57,793 nucleotides of DNA from an uncultured Bacilli bacterium (GTDB lineage: Bacteria; Bacillota_I; Bacilli_A; RF39; UBA660): the NCBI GenBank assembly GCA_934130215.1, contig CAKOXR010000001.1:1-57793 (forward strand). Direction: 5' to 3'. Every line of letters begins with the position of its first letter. Position 1 is the stretch's first letter. Both the position numbers and the translations under genes were made by a program. Of the stretch, positions 17,714 through 25,813 are shown piece after piece. Under the pieces are notes generated by a model that had not been told where the DNA came from, did no database searches, and saw nothing but the letters and a program-made list of their open reading frames with translations.

Positions 17714-18364
17714 ATGAGTACTGAAATAGAATCCCTGATTAGTATTTATACTATTGATCAAGGAAAAATTAAAGTTTTATTAATTAAAAATATTGAAGAA
17801 CCTTATAAAGGTTATTGGCATTTGCCTGGTAGTTTTTTAAAATCTACAGAATCACTTGAAAATAATATAACAGATGTTGTATATGATGAGTTAGGATTTA
17901 CTAATTTAAGTATTGAACAAAGTCATACATTTAGTGATATAAATAGAATTGCTGATAAAAGAGTAATTGCTGTTAATTTTATATCTATTATAGATGTTAT
18001 TACAGCAAGTATAAAAAGAGTTCCTGTTGAAAATATTCAATCAGAATGGTTTTCAATTGATGAATTACCAAAACTTATGTATGATCATGATATAATTATA
18101 AATAATTCAATAAAATCATTAAAACAAAAATTATCAAATTCAAATTCTTTAAAATCTTTGTTTCCTAGTGATTTTACATTACCAGAAATACAAAAAGTTT
18201 ATGAATATTTATTTGATATAAATATTGATAGAAGAAATTTTAGAAAAAGATTTATTAAATTTGATATGATTGAGGAAACTGGAGAATATAGTGATTCTTT
18301 AAGTGGCAGACCTGCTAAATTATATAGATTTAAAGATGATATAAAAAATATAAATTTATTTTAG
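17714..18364 (+). CDS. NrtR-like regulator: Nudix domain plus winged helix
   Basis: This 216-aa protein has an N-terminal Nudix-fold domain (residues ~1-145) and a C-terminal winged-helix domain (residues ~150-216, with DFTLPEIQKVYEYLF and RNFRKRFIKFDMIEETG). This is the NrtR architecture, in which the Nudix domain binds ADP-ribose-type ligands and the wHTH represses NAD genes. The Nudix box is degenerate (G-x5-E is kept but the REUxEE core reads TDVVYDE), as in NrtR members that bind but do not hydrolyse. The ATG at 17714 follows AAAGGAG; an upstream extension is unlikely. No NAD gene is adjacent, so the target is unknown and may be the gene itself. Confidence 0.8.
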   Translation: MSTEIESLISIYTIDQGKIKVLLIKNIEEPYKGYWHLPGSFLKSTESLENNITDVVYDELGFTNLSIEQSHTFSDINRIADKRVIAVNFISIIDVITASIKRVPVENIQSEWFSIDELPKLMYDHDIIINNSIKSLKQKLSNSNSLKSLFPSDFTLPEIQKVYEYLFDINIDRRNFRKRFIKFDMIEETGEYSDSLSGRPAKLYRFKDDIKNINLF

Positions 18365-18372
18365 GAGTTAAT

Positions 18373-18732
18373 ATGAATCAAAAAGGAATGACATTAGGTG
18401 TGGAAATATTTGTGATTGTTTTTTTTGCTTTTGCTGCTTTTTTTTCTGTGTATCTTTTAAGTAAATCTTTTACAGGAAAATATGAAGTTAATGAAAATAA
18501 ATTAAGTTATTATCTTAAAATAGAAAATGAACTTGAAAATGCAGCTAAAAAGTATATTGAAAAAAATGAAACCGGAGAAAAAATAGTAGTTAGTTCAAAT
18601 ACTTTAAGAGAAGTTGGGTATTATATAAATAGATGTAATGGTTATGTTATAATTGATAAATTATTATATAAACCATTTATAAAATGTGATGATTATACTA
18701 CAATTGGATATTCTAGTGAACTTGCTAATTAA
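18373..18732 (+). CDS. Small membrane protein with pilin-like N-terminus
   Basis: I do not know this 119-aa protein. The N-terminus, NQKGMTLGVEIFVIVFFAFA, looks like a prepilin (KG, then a hydrophobic residue, TL, and a Glu before a hydrophobic helix), but the Glu is at +6, not +5, after the Gly, so it may not be processed. After the helix comes a Lys/Glu-rich segment and a C-terminal part with two Cys (NRCNGYV, IKCDDY). It begins 8 bp after the regulator gene with TAGGAG upstream. The two large prepilin-like proteins at 25,814 and 28,247 make a minor-pilin role worth testing. Confidence 0.5.
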   Translation: MNQKGMTLGVEIFVIVFFAFAAFFSVYLLSKSFTGKYEVNENKLSYYLKIENELENAAKKYIEKNETGEKIVVSSNTLREVGYYINRCNGYVIIDKLLYKPFIKCDDYTTIGYSSELAN

Positions 18733-18755
18733 AAAAATGTATTCCATTTTTTTTT
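18732..18755 (+). terminator. Short hairpin terminator
   Basis: AAAAAATG pairs with CATTTTTT around TATTC and runs into a T tract. The stem is AT-rich and weak. Confidence 0.45.
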
Positions 18756-18797
18756 AATATGGTGTATAATTATTTAGGAACATAAAGGAGGAATTAA

Positions 18798-19934
18798 ATG
18801 TCTGCAATAATTACATTATTATGTTTTATATTAGTATTAGGTGTAACAGTATTTATTCATGAATTAGGTCATTTTTTATTTGCTAAAAAAGCAGGTATAT
18901 ATTGTTATGAATTTTCATTAGGAATGGGACCTGTTATATGGAAATTTAATCGTAAAAATGATGAAACAACTTATTCTTTAAGATTATTTCCTATAGGTGG
19001 ATTTGTTCAAATGGCTGGTGAAGCTGTTGATTTGGATGAAAATATACCAGAAGATAAAAGAATGCAAAGTAAAACTTGGATGCAAAGATTTTTAACTGTA
19101 TCAGCAGGTGTTATATTTAATTTTTTACTTGCTTTGGTTATATTTTTTACAGTTGGTATGATAACTGGTACTGATGATCAAAAAGCATATGTTGGAAATA
19201 TTAGTGAAAATTTTAAGGTAAGTTCTACTAATCTTAAAGTAGGGGACCAAATATTAAAAATAAATGGAAAAAGTAGTTGGTCAAGTAATAAAACATTACT
19301 ATTATTAATGGTTAATAGTGGTAATAATATATCAGTTGAAGTAAAACATGCTGATGGAACTAAAGAATTAATTAATATTGAACCAACTTTAGTAAAAGAA
19401 ATAAAAGATGAAAATGATAATATTAAATATGAAATAGTTAATGAAAAAAATGATGAAACTACATATAAATTTGGTATTGGTTTAACTCGTAAATCAACAA
19501 GTGTAAAAGTAAAAAATGTTAAGGATTTCTTTAATAATTTATATCATTCTATAATTTATGCATTTGTTAATTTTGTAAGTTTATTAGACCAAATGATTTA
19601 TACAATCTTTTATTTATGTACAGGTAAAATATCACTTTCTAATTTAAGTGGACCAGTTGGTATTTATCAAGTAGTTGGTGAAAGTGCAAAATATGGATTT
19701 ATAAATGTTGTTTATTTAATAGGTTATATATGTGTTAATGTAGGTTTTATAAATTTACTTCCACTTCCAGCTTTTGATGGTGGTAGAGTATTCTTTATGA
19801 TAATTGAAGCAATTAGAAAAAAACCTATTAGTCCTAAAGTAGAAAATATAATTCATGCTGTTGGATTAGTATTATTAATGATTCTAATGGTTGTTATAAC
19901 ATTTAATGATATTGTTAGAATTTTTATAAAATAA
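18798..19934 (+). CDS. rseP: Site-2 intramembrane zinc protease RseP/RasP
   Basis: This is an M50 protease (378 aa) that cuts transmembrane anti-sigma factors and signal-peptide remnants in the membrane. The zinc site is HELGH at residues 21-25, and the third ligand is in NLLPLPAFDGGRVFF near the C-terminus. A PDZ domain lies at about residues 120-200 (DQILKINGKSSWSSNK). Length and order match RasP (YluC). The ATG follows AAGGAGG. No dxr, cdsA or proS is adjacent, in contrast with the usual bacterial neighbourhood. SpoIVFB, which processes pro-sigma-K, is also M50, but the PDZ domain shows this gene is RasP, not SpoIVFB. Confidence 0.92.
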   Translation: MSAIITLLCFILVLGVTVFIHELGHFLFAKKAGIYCYEFSLGMGPVIWKFNRKNDETTYSLRLFPIGGFVQMAGEAVDLDENIPEDKRMQSKTWMQRFLTVSAGVIFNFLLALVIFFTVGMITGTDDQKAYVGNISENFKVSSTNLKVGDQILKINGKSSWSSNKTLLLLMVNSGNNISVEVKHADGTKELINIEPTLVKEIKDENDNIKYEIVNEKNDETTYKFGIGLTRKSTSVKVKNVKDFFNNLYHSIIYAFVNFVSLLDQMIYTIFYLCTGKISLSNLSGPVGIYQVVGESAKYGFINVVYLIGYICVNVGFINLLPLPAFDGGRVFFMIIEAIRKKPISPKVENIIHAVGLVLLMILMVVITFNDIVRIFIK

Positions 19935-19955
19935 AAACCACTTTGTGGTTTTTTT
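19933..19955. terminator. Bidirectional terminator between rseP and capA-SGNH gene
   Basis: AAAACCAC pairs with GTGGTTTT around TTT, with A and T tracts on either side. Confidence 0.8.
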
Positions 19956-21804
19956 ATTTGCTTGCTTCTAATATAGCTTTGCTATATAGATATAAACCTT
20001 TAATATTAGGGTGAATATAATCAATTAAATAAAAACTTGAATTGGTATTATTTAAAGTTTCTTCTAATATATTATTTGGATTTATAAATAAATAGTTATT
20101 TTTTAAAGCATAATCTTCTAATTGTTTTGTATATTCATTAAATAATTTATTTTTTTCAATTAAATCTAATTTAGTTACAGTATCATTATTCATAGAATAG
20201 AAAGGTGCAATTAAAATAATTCTTTTTGAATCTAATAATTTAATAATTTCATTTATATTATTTATATATTCATGACTTGTTAAAGCTGATACATCATTAC
20301 GATATCTAATATCATTAGTACCAATTGCTATTATATTTAAATCACTTGAACAATTTTTAATTTCTGTTTTTTTATTTTTTAATAATAATTTAGATGTATA
20401 AGAACCATAACTTGCTTTATTTATTTTGGTATTAAAATTTAACATTAATGGTTCATACCATCCATGGCCATTATTAATAGTTCCATCTGTAATACTATCA
20501 CCTATAAAACAAACAGATTTAGAGTGTTCTAGTTCTTGATAAAGTTGTTTTGTTTTATAAGAAGATATATCTAATTTTTTAATTTCGTTTGGTTTATAAC
20601 CTTCTTTTGTATAAAAATAAAATTCATTTACATCATATATACTAAGTTCTTTATTAAGCATAACTTTAGTAATTAATTTTTGTATTTCCTCAATTCTTTT
20701 TAATTCTGTATTACTCATACTATTATATATATCAATATTATTTAAAATATCATAAATAGGAATAGAATAATAAAAACCATCTTTATCAGATTTTGTAAAC
20801 ATTGGAATTATAGATGAATTAATAACTTTTTTTGCTTTTTTATCAATATAAACATTAACAATACTAGTTGCATCACCATTATTTTTGGTATATTGATTAG
20901 CAAAATTACCGGGTGAGTTTACTATAAAACAATCATTTATAAATTCAAGAGGTTGAACTGTATGAGAATGATCACCGAATATAATAGAAGCACCATTTTC
21001 TTCGAATATTTTATTCCATGTATTTTGCATTTCATTTTGTTTTAAAGAAAATTGAGTTCCCATATGTGGTAATACAATTATTAAATCAACATTTTGTTTT
21101 TTTAATTGATTAAAATCATCAATAACTTGTTTTTTTATTTCTTTAAATAAAGGATCTGATTCTGGAACAATTAGATTAGTTATATTTTCTTTATAAATTT
21201 GTTCTGTTGTGTAATAGTTTGAACCATAAGTATAAGATAGAAAACCAACTTTTAAATTTTGAATATTTATTATTTTATATCTTTCTTTATACCCAATAAA
21301 ATCTAAATTTCTTTCTTTTAAATTAGAAACTGTTTCTTTAATACCATTTATACCTTTATCTAAAATATGATTGTTTGCTATTGTTACTAGATCAATACCA
21401 CTACCTTTAATGCTATCTATGAATTCTTTAGGATAATTCAAATATATATTTTTTCCGTCATCAAAATTTCCTTCGGAATAAGAACTATTTGCAACAGGGC
21501 CTTCTAATACTCCAATTGTATAATCTGATTTTTCAAAATATTTATTTACATAACTAAACATTTTATTATAATTATAAAATTTACCATTAAAACCACTTTT
21601 TACTTGATTTTCAAGCATTATAAGATCCCCAACAAAAGAAATTGAGATTATATTATTATCGGTTGTATAATCCATATTATCTAATTTAGTTTGTTTATTT
21701 AATATTTTAATATTAATACTTGTAAAAAGAAGTAATAATGTAATCATTATAGATATAGATATATTAAAATAAGCAATATTTTTTTTAGTTAAAATTTTTT
21801 TCAT
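19954..21804 (-). CDS. CapA-like metallophosphatase fused to SGNH hydrolase
   Basis: This 616-aa surface protein joins two enzymes. After an N-terminal membrane anchor (residues ~10-32), a CapA/PgsA-type domain holds SFVGDLIMLEN, LEGPVANSSY, TIANNHILDKG, VLPHMGTQFS and IFGDHSHTVQP. From about residue 430 an SGNH/GDSL esterase domain holds block I FIGDSITDG, block III IAIGTNDIRYR and block V YLIDYIHPN. CapA proteins take part in poly-gamma-glutamate capsule attachment or other surface steps; SGNH enzymes often remove acetyl groups from glycans. The fusion suggests surface-polymer modification. It starts at 21804 behind AAGGAAG. No capB or capC is in the window. Confidence 0.85.
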   Translation of the reverse strand: MKKILTKKNIAYFNISISIMITLLLLFTSINIKILNKQTKLDNMDYTTDNNIISISFVGDLIMLENQVKSGFNGKFYNYNKMFSYVNKYFEKSDYTIGVLEGPVANSSYSEGNFDDGKNIYLNYPKEFIDSIKGSGIDLVTIANNHILDKGINGIKETVSNLKERNLDFIGYKERYKIINIQNLKVGFLSYTYGSNYYTTEQIYKENITNLIVPESDPLFKEIKKQVIDDFNQLKKQNVDLIIVLPHMGTQFSLKQNEMQNTWNKIFEENGASIIFGDHSHTVQPLEFINDCFIVNSPGNFANQYTKNNGDATSIVNVYIDKKAKKVINSSIIPMFTKSDKDGFYYSIPIYDILNNIDIYNSMSNTELKRIEEIQKLITKVMLNKELSIYDVNEFYFYTKEGYKPNEIKKLDISSYKTKQLYQELEHSKSVCFIGDSITDGTINNGHGWYEPLMLNFNTKINKASYGSYTSKLLLKNKKTEIKNCSSDLNIIAIGTNDIRYRNDVSALTSHEYINNINEIIKLLDSKRIILIAPFYSMNNDTVTKLDLIEKNKLFNEYTKQLEDYALKNNYLFINPNNILEETLNNTNSSFYLIDYIHPNIKGLYLYSKAILEASK

Positions 21805-21825
21805 ATAAATCTTCCTTCAGTTTAA

Positions 21826-21855
21826 ATTATAACATATTTATAATATCAAAAACAA
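21826..21855 (-). promoter_or_regulatory. Promoter for the CapA-SGNH gene
   Basis: On the minus strand: TTGTTT (21855-21850), an 18-base spacer and TATAAT (21831-21826). Confidence 0.5.
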
Positions 21856-21907
21856 TGTAATATTGTATAATAAAAGTAAAAATGTTATAATTAAAAAGGA
21901 GGAAACC

Positions 21908-22792
21908 ATGATTTTAAAATGTGAAAATTTAAATAAAAAATTTGGAAAAAAACAAATTTTAAAAAATGTATCATTTGAGGTAAATGAAGGCGATATTATG
22001 GGTTTTATTGGGCCAAATGGTGCTGGTAAAACAACAACTATTAAAAATATACTTCATCTTCAAAGTATTGATAGTGGAACCGTTTTTATTAATGGTTATG
22101 ATATAAATAAAGATTTTGAAAAAGCAATTGAAAGAGTTGGATGTGTTGTTGAAAATCCTGATCTTTATATGTATTTAACTGGTTATGAAAATCTAAAATT
22201 GGTATCTAGCCTTTATAAAAATATAACCAAAAAACAAATTGATGAAATTATTGATTTAGTTAAATTAAATTCAAGAATAAATGATAAAGTTTCTAAATAT
22301 TCTCTTGGTATGAGGCAAAGACTTGGTATTGCAATTGCATTAATTAATAAACCAAATTTATTAGTTCTTGATGAACCAACAAATGGATTAGATCCTGAAG
22401 GAATAAAAGAACTTAGAGTAATTTTAAAAGATCTTGCTTTAAATAAAAATGTTGGTATTATTATATCAAGTCATAATTTATCTGAACTTGAAAGTTTTTG
22501 TAATAAAATTGTTATAATTAAAAAAGGAGAAATTGTAGAATCTGATAATTTAACAAATTTTAAAAATATAGATCATTCATATATAATTGAATTAGATAAT
22601 TTATCTAAAGTAAAAATTAAATATGAAAAAATTGATAAAAATAATATTAGAATTCATTGTTTAAAAGAAGAAATACCTAATATTATAAAACAATTGGTTG
22701 AAAGTAATGTTAATATATATATGGTAAAAGAAGAAGTGATTTCACTTGAGGATGCATTTCTTAAAAAAGCTGGAGGTAATATAATTGATTAA
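21908..22792 (+). CDS. ABC exporter ATP-binding protein
   Basis: This 294-aa ATPase powers export through the membrane protein encoded next. Walker A is GPNGAGKTT, the signature is YSLGMRQRL, Walker B is LLVLDEPTNGLDP, and the switch His follows in SSHNL. It resembles the BcrA/CcmA-like class linked with antibiotic or peptide resistance, though the substrate cannot be read from sequence. The ATG at 21908 has AAGGAGGAAA just upstream; the longer frame from 21863 lacks this. It overlaps the permease by 8 bp. Confidence 0.9.
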   Translation: MILKCENLNKKFGKKQILKNVSFEVNEGDIMGFIGPNGAGKTTTIKNILHLQSIDSGTVFINGYDINKDFEKAIERVGCVVENPDLYMYLTGYENLKLVSSLYKNITKKQIDEIIDLVKLNSRINDKVSKYSLGMRQRLGIAIALINKPNLLVLDEPTNGLDPEGIKELRVILKDLALNKNVGIIISSHNLSELESFCNKIVIIKKGEIVESDNLTNFKNIDHSYIIELDNLSKVKIKYEKIDKNNIRIHCLKEEIPNIIKQLVESNVNIYMVKEEVISLEDAFLKKAGGNIID

Positions 22793-24137
22793 TTTAATTA
22801 AAAATGAAATTTTTAAAATTTTTAAAAAAAAGGGAATATGGATTATATTAATTGTATTATTTATTTATATATTTTTTATAAGTTTTATTAATTATAAGAT
22901 GGTAAATAAAAGTTTTAATATAAATGAACTAAAAGAAACTTTGAAAAGTATAGATATAGAAAATGATTTATATTTATATGTTGATACATTAAGTCAAATT
23001 GAAAAATATGAATTACTTAAAAATTATGATAAAGATTCTTGGCAGTATTATATTATTAATAATAATGGATATGAATATATAACATATATTAATAATTTAA
23101 AATATGTAGAAAAAGATTTAAAAGAATTAGAAAAAGCAAATAAAGAATTTGAATTATTTAAAGAAAGTTTAAAAGGATCTTGGATAGAATATACTTATAA
23201 AGAAATGAGAAAAATTGAGAATGATGATCCAAATTATGAAGAAAATGAAAGTTATAAAAAATTAAAATTAAGGTTAAAATATGATATACCTTATGGTAAT
23301 AATAAATTGAATACAGCTTTAAATAATTTTATTAATTTTTCATATGATAATGGTAATAAAATTAATTTAGATCATGAAGAAATAATTAATCGAGAAAATA
23401 ATGAAAAAGTATATTATACAAGTAAATATATGATTGAAAATAAATTTAATGAACCAGATGATATTTCTTGTCGTGGATTACTTCTTAGCTTTTTTTCTAC
23501 AACAGAATTATTTATTGTTGTTGCTGTTTGTTTAATTGCTAGTTCAATTATAAGTGAAGAATTTAATAAAGGAACAATTAAAATGTTATTAGTTAGACCT
23601 TATAGTAGAACTAAAATATTATTATCTAAATTTATAACAGTTTTACTTAGTATTTTATTTATGATACTTGTTTCATATTTTATTCAATTGATTGTAGGTA
23701 TTATTTTCTTTGGACCTAAATCACTTAGTAGTGGAGTTCTTATTTATAATTATATTACTCATAATGTTAAAGAAATAAGTATATTTAGTAATATTTTGAT
23801 TACTATTTTATGTAAATTACCAATTTATATAATAATAGGAACATTTGCTTTTTGTTTTAGTACTTTTATTAATAATACAGGAGTTAGTATAGCAATCAGT
23901 ATAGCTTTTTATATTGGTTCAGAAATAATTAATTCAATTGTTTATTATTTTAATATTAAATGGATAAAATATATTATTACTGTAAATTGGGATTTTAGTT
24001 CTTATTTATATGGTAAAACACCGATTATAAATGGAACTGGTTTTATGTTTTCTTTAGTTATTTGTTTAATATATTTTATTATAATGATAATACCTACATT
24101 TATATATTTTAATCATAAAAATATAAAAAATATTTAA
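22785..24137 (+). CDS. ABC-2 type permease
   Basis: This 450-aa membrane partner of the preceding ATPase has one N-terminal helix (residues ~17-37), a large polar loop of about 190 residues and then five or so C-terminal helices. The segment SSIISEEFNKGTIKMLLVRP is typical of ABC-2 permeases. It starts with TTG (22785) within the ATPase 3' end, with GGAGGTAA about 7 bases upstream, so translation is coupled. The substrate is unknown; lantibiotic or bacitracin-like defence is possible. Confidence 0.85.
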   Translation: MINLIKNEIFKIFKKKGIWIILIVLFIYIFFISFINYKMVNKSFNINELKETLKSIDIENDLYLYVDTLSQIEKYELLKNYDKDSWQYYIINNNGYEYITYINNLKYVEKDLKELEKANKEFELFKESLKGSWIEYTYKEMRKIENDDPNYEENESYKKLKLRLKYDIPYGNNKLNTALNNFINFSYDNGNKINLDHEEIINRENNEKVYYTSKYMIENKFNEPDDISCRGLLLSFFSTTELFIVVAVCLIASSIISEEFNKGTIKMLLVRPYSRTKILLSKFITVLLSILFMILVSYFIQLIVGIIFFGPKSLSSGVLIYNYITHNVKEISIFSNILITILCKLPIYIIIGTFAFCFSTFINNTGVSIAISIAFYIGSEIINSIVYYFNIKWIKYIITVNWDFSSYLYGKTPIINGTGFMFSLVICLIYFIIMIIPTFIYFNHKNIKNI

Positions 24138-24188
24138 ATTTATTTATTTTAATATATTATTTATGATATAATTTAGCAGGTGATTTAT

Positions 24189-25010
24189 ATGGATGAATAT
24201 AAAATTATTGAAAGAAGCATTATAAAAAAATATCGAAAAGAGATTTGGAGTAAATTTATTAAAGCTGTTCAAGAATATAAACTAATTAATGAAAATGATA
24301 AGATAATGGTTTGTATTAGTGGTGGTAAAGATTCGTTTTTACTTGCTAAATGTATTGAGGAATTAAAAAAACATGGTAAATATCCTTTTGATGCAGTTTA
24401 TGTTGTTATGAATCCAGGATATAATATAGAAAATATTAATAAAATTAAGGAAAATGCAAGTAGATTAAATATTGATATAGAAATATTTGAAAGTGATATT
24501 TTTTCTGTTACAGAAAAGGAATGTCCTGATAATCCTTGTTATTTATGTGCAAGGATGAGGAGAGGATTTTTATATAGTAAAGCTAAAAGTATGGGTTGTA
24601 ATAAAATTGCTCTTGGTCATCATATTAATGATGTTATTGAAACTACTTTACTTAGTATGTTTTATGGTTCAGAAGTTAAAACTATGCTTCCTAAATTGCA
24701 TAGTGAAAATTTTGATGGTTTAGAGTTAATTAGACCTCTTTATTTAGTAAATGAAAGTGATATTATTAGTTGGAGTTTATCTAATAATTTAACTTTCTTA
24801 AATTGTGCTTGTAGATTTACTTTAAAAAATGATGATAGAGGGAAAAGAAAAGAGATAAAAAATTTAATAAATAGTATGAAAAAAGTAAATCCTAATATAG
24901 AACATAATATTTTTAAGGCTTTAGATAATGTTAATTTAAATTGTGTTTTATCTTATAATAAGGATGGTAAAAAGTATAGTTTTTTGGATGATTATGAAAA
25001 AAATACCTAA
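24189..25010 (+). CDS. TtcA-like PP-loop tRNA 2-thiolation enzyme
   Basis: This 273-aa protein has the ATP PP-loop VCISGGKDSFLL and two cysteine sites, CYLCARMRRG and NCACRF, that in TtcA hold a [4Fe-4S] cluster needed for 2-thiocytidine 32 in tRNA. GHHINDVIETTLL is the conserved region following. TilS (tRNA-Ile lysidine synthase) shares the PP-loop but lacks these Cys, so TtcA or a close thiolase is the better call. The start at ATG 24189 follows AGGTG; GTG at 24180 is less likely. The cysteine desulfurase at 38387 could supply sulfur. Confidence 0.82.
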   Translation: MDEYKIIERSIIKKYRKEIWSKFIKAVQEYKLINENDKIMVCISGGKDSFLLAKCIEELKKHGKYPFDAVYVVMNPGYNIENINKIKENASRLNIDIEIFESDIFSVTEKECPDNPCYLCARMRRGFLYSKAKSMGCNKIALGHHINDVIETTLLSMFYGSEVKTMLPKLHSENFDGLELIRPLYLVNESDIISWSLSNNLTFLNCACRFTLKNDDRGKRKEIKNLINSMKKVNPNIEHNIFKALDNVNLNCVLSYNKDGKKYSFLDDYEKNT

Positions 25011-25017
25011 ATGGTAT

Positions 25018-25713
25018 TTAAATTTGAGATTTATTTTTAATAAATTCACGGAGCATTTTAGTAAGTGCTCTTTTTTCGATCCTTGAAACATAACTTCTTG
25101 ATATATTTAATTTTTTAGCAATATCTTTTTGAGTTGTTTCTTCATAATCGTTTAGACCATATCTTTTTTCAATTATTTCTTTTTCTCTTTTTGTTAAAAC
25201 TTTCATATATTTTTTTAAATTATTTATATTATTTTGTGTATGGATTGATAACGCATATTCTGGATCTGGTGTTTTTAGAATATCCAAAAATGTTATTTCA
25301 TTTCCTTCTTTATCGAATCCTATTGATTCATTTAAACTTATGTTTTTTTTATTTTTTTTATTTGATCTAAAGTACATTAGTATTTCATTTTCAATGCATC
25401 TGGCACAATATGTTGTAAGCTTTGTTTCTTTTTTTTCAGAATAACTATCAATTCCTTTTATTAAACCTATTGTTCCAATTGATATTAAGTCATCTGCTTC
25501 ATCTACTTTATGTTCATATTTTTTTACTATATGTGCGATTAATCTTAAATTATGTTCAATTAATTTATTTCTAGCTTCTTTAGATCCTTCTTTTAATTCT
25601 TTAATACATTTTTCTTCATCTTCTTTTGATAAAGGATCAGGAAATACATTATTTGAGTATGCTGCTGTAAAAATATATAGATTTTTAAATAAAAATAATA
25701 ATTTTTTAAACAT
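25018..25713 (-). CDS. sigK: RNA polymerase sigma factor, sigma-K-like
   Basis: This 231-aa sigma-70 factor closely follows B. subtilis sigma-K: FPDPLSKEDEEKCIKELKEG, the region 2 block LIEHNLRLIAHIVKKYEH and DLISIGTIGLIKGIDSY, then ARCIENEILMYFR, DKEGNEITFLDIL and region 4 NISRSYVSRIEKRALTKM. The N-terminal 22-25 residues (MFKKLLFLFKNLYIFTAAYS) look like the pro-sequence removed by SpoIVFB in spore formers. The gene is not split by a skin-like element. The start at 25713 has GGAGG upstream. Sigma-K runs late mother-cell genes, so either the organism sporulates or this factor has been kept for another regulon; the window cannot tell. Confidence 0.88.
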   Translation of the reverse strand: MFKKLLFLFKNLYIFTAAYSNNVFPDPLSKEDEEKCIKELKEGSKEARNKLIEHNLRLIAHIVKKYEHKVDEADDLISIGTIGLIKGIDSYSEKKETKLTTYCARCIENEILMYFRSNKKNKKNISLNESIGFDKEGNEITFLDILKTPDPEYALSIHTQNNINNLKKYMKVLTKREKEIIEKRYGLNDYEETTQKDIAKKLNISRSYVSRIEKRALTKMLREFIKNKSQI

Positions 25714-25813
25714 TTTTACCTCCATTATTATTTTATGCAATTTTACATTTTTTTTATAAGATTACTAGATTTTTTAAATTTAATACTGTATAATTTAAAT
25801 GGTAGGTGAATAT

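Noticed and set aside
18798..19934. SpoIVFB, the pro-sigma-K protease, because sigK is nearby
   Set aside because: The protein has a PDZ domain and full RasP layout, whereas SpoIVFB has a CBS domain and no PDZ.
24189..25010. TilS (tRNA-Ile lysidine synthase)
   Set aside because: The CYLC and CAC cysteines and the short length match TtcA-like thiolases; TilS lacks these cysteines and has extra C-terminal domains.
25018..25713. sigK interrupted by a skin-like element
   Set aside because: Regions 2 to 4 are in one unbroken frame.
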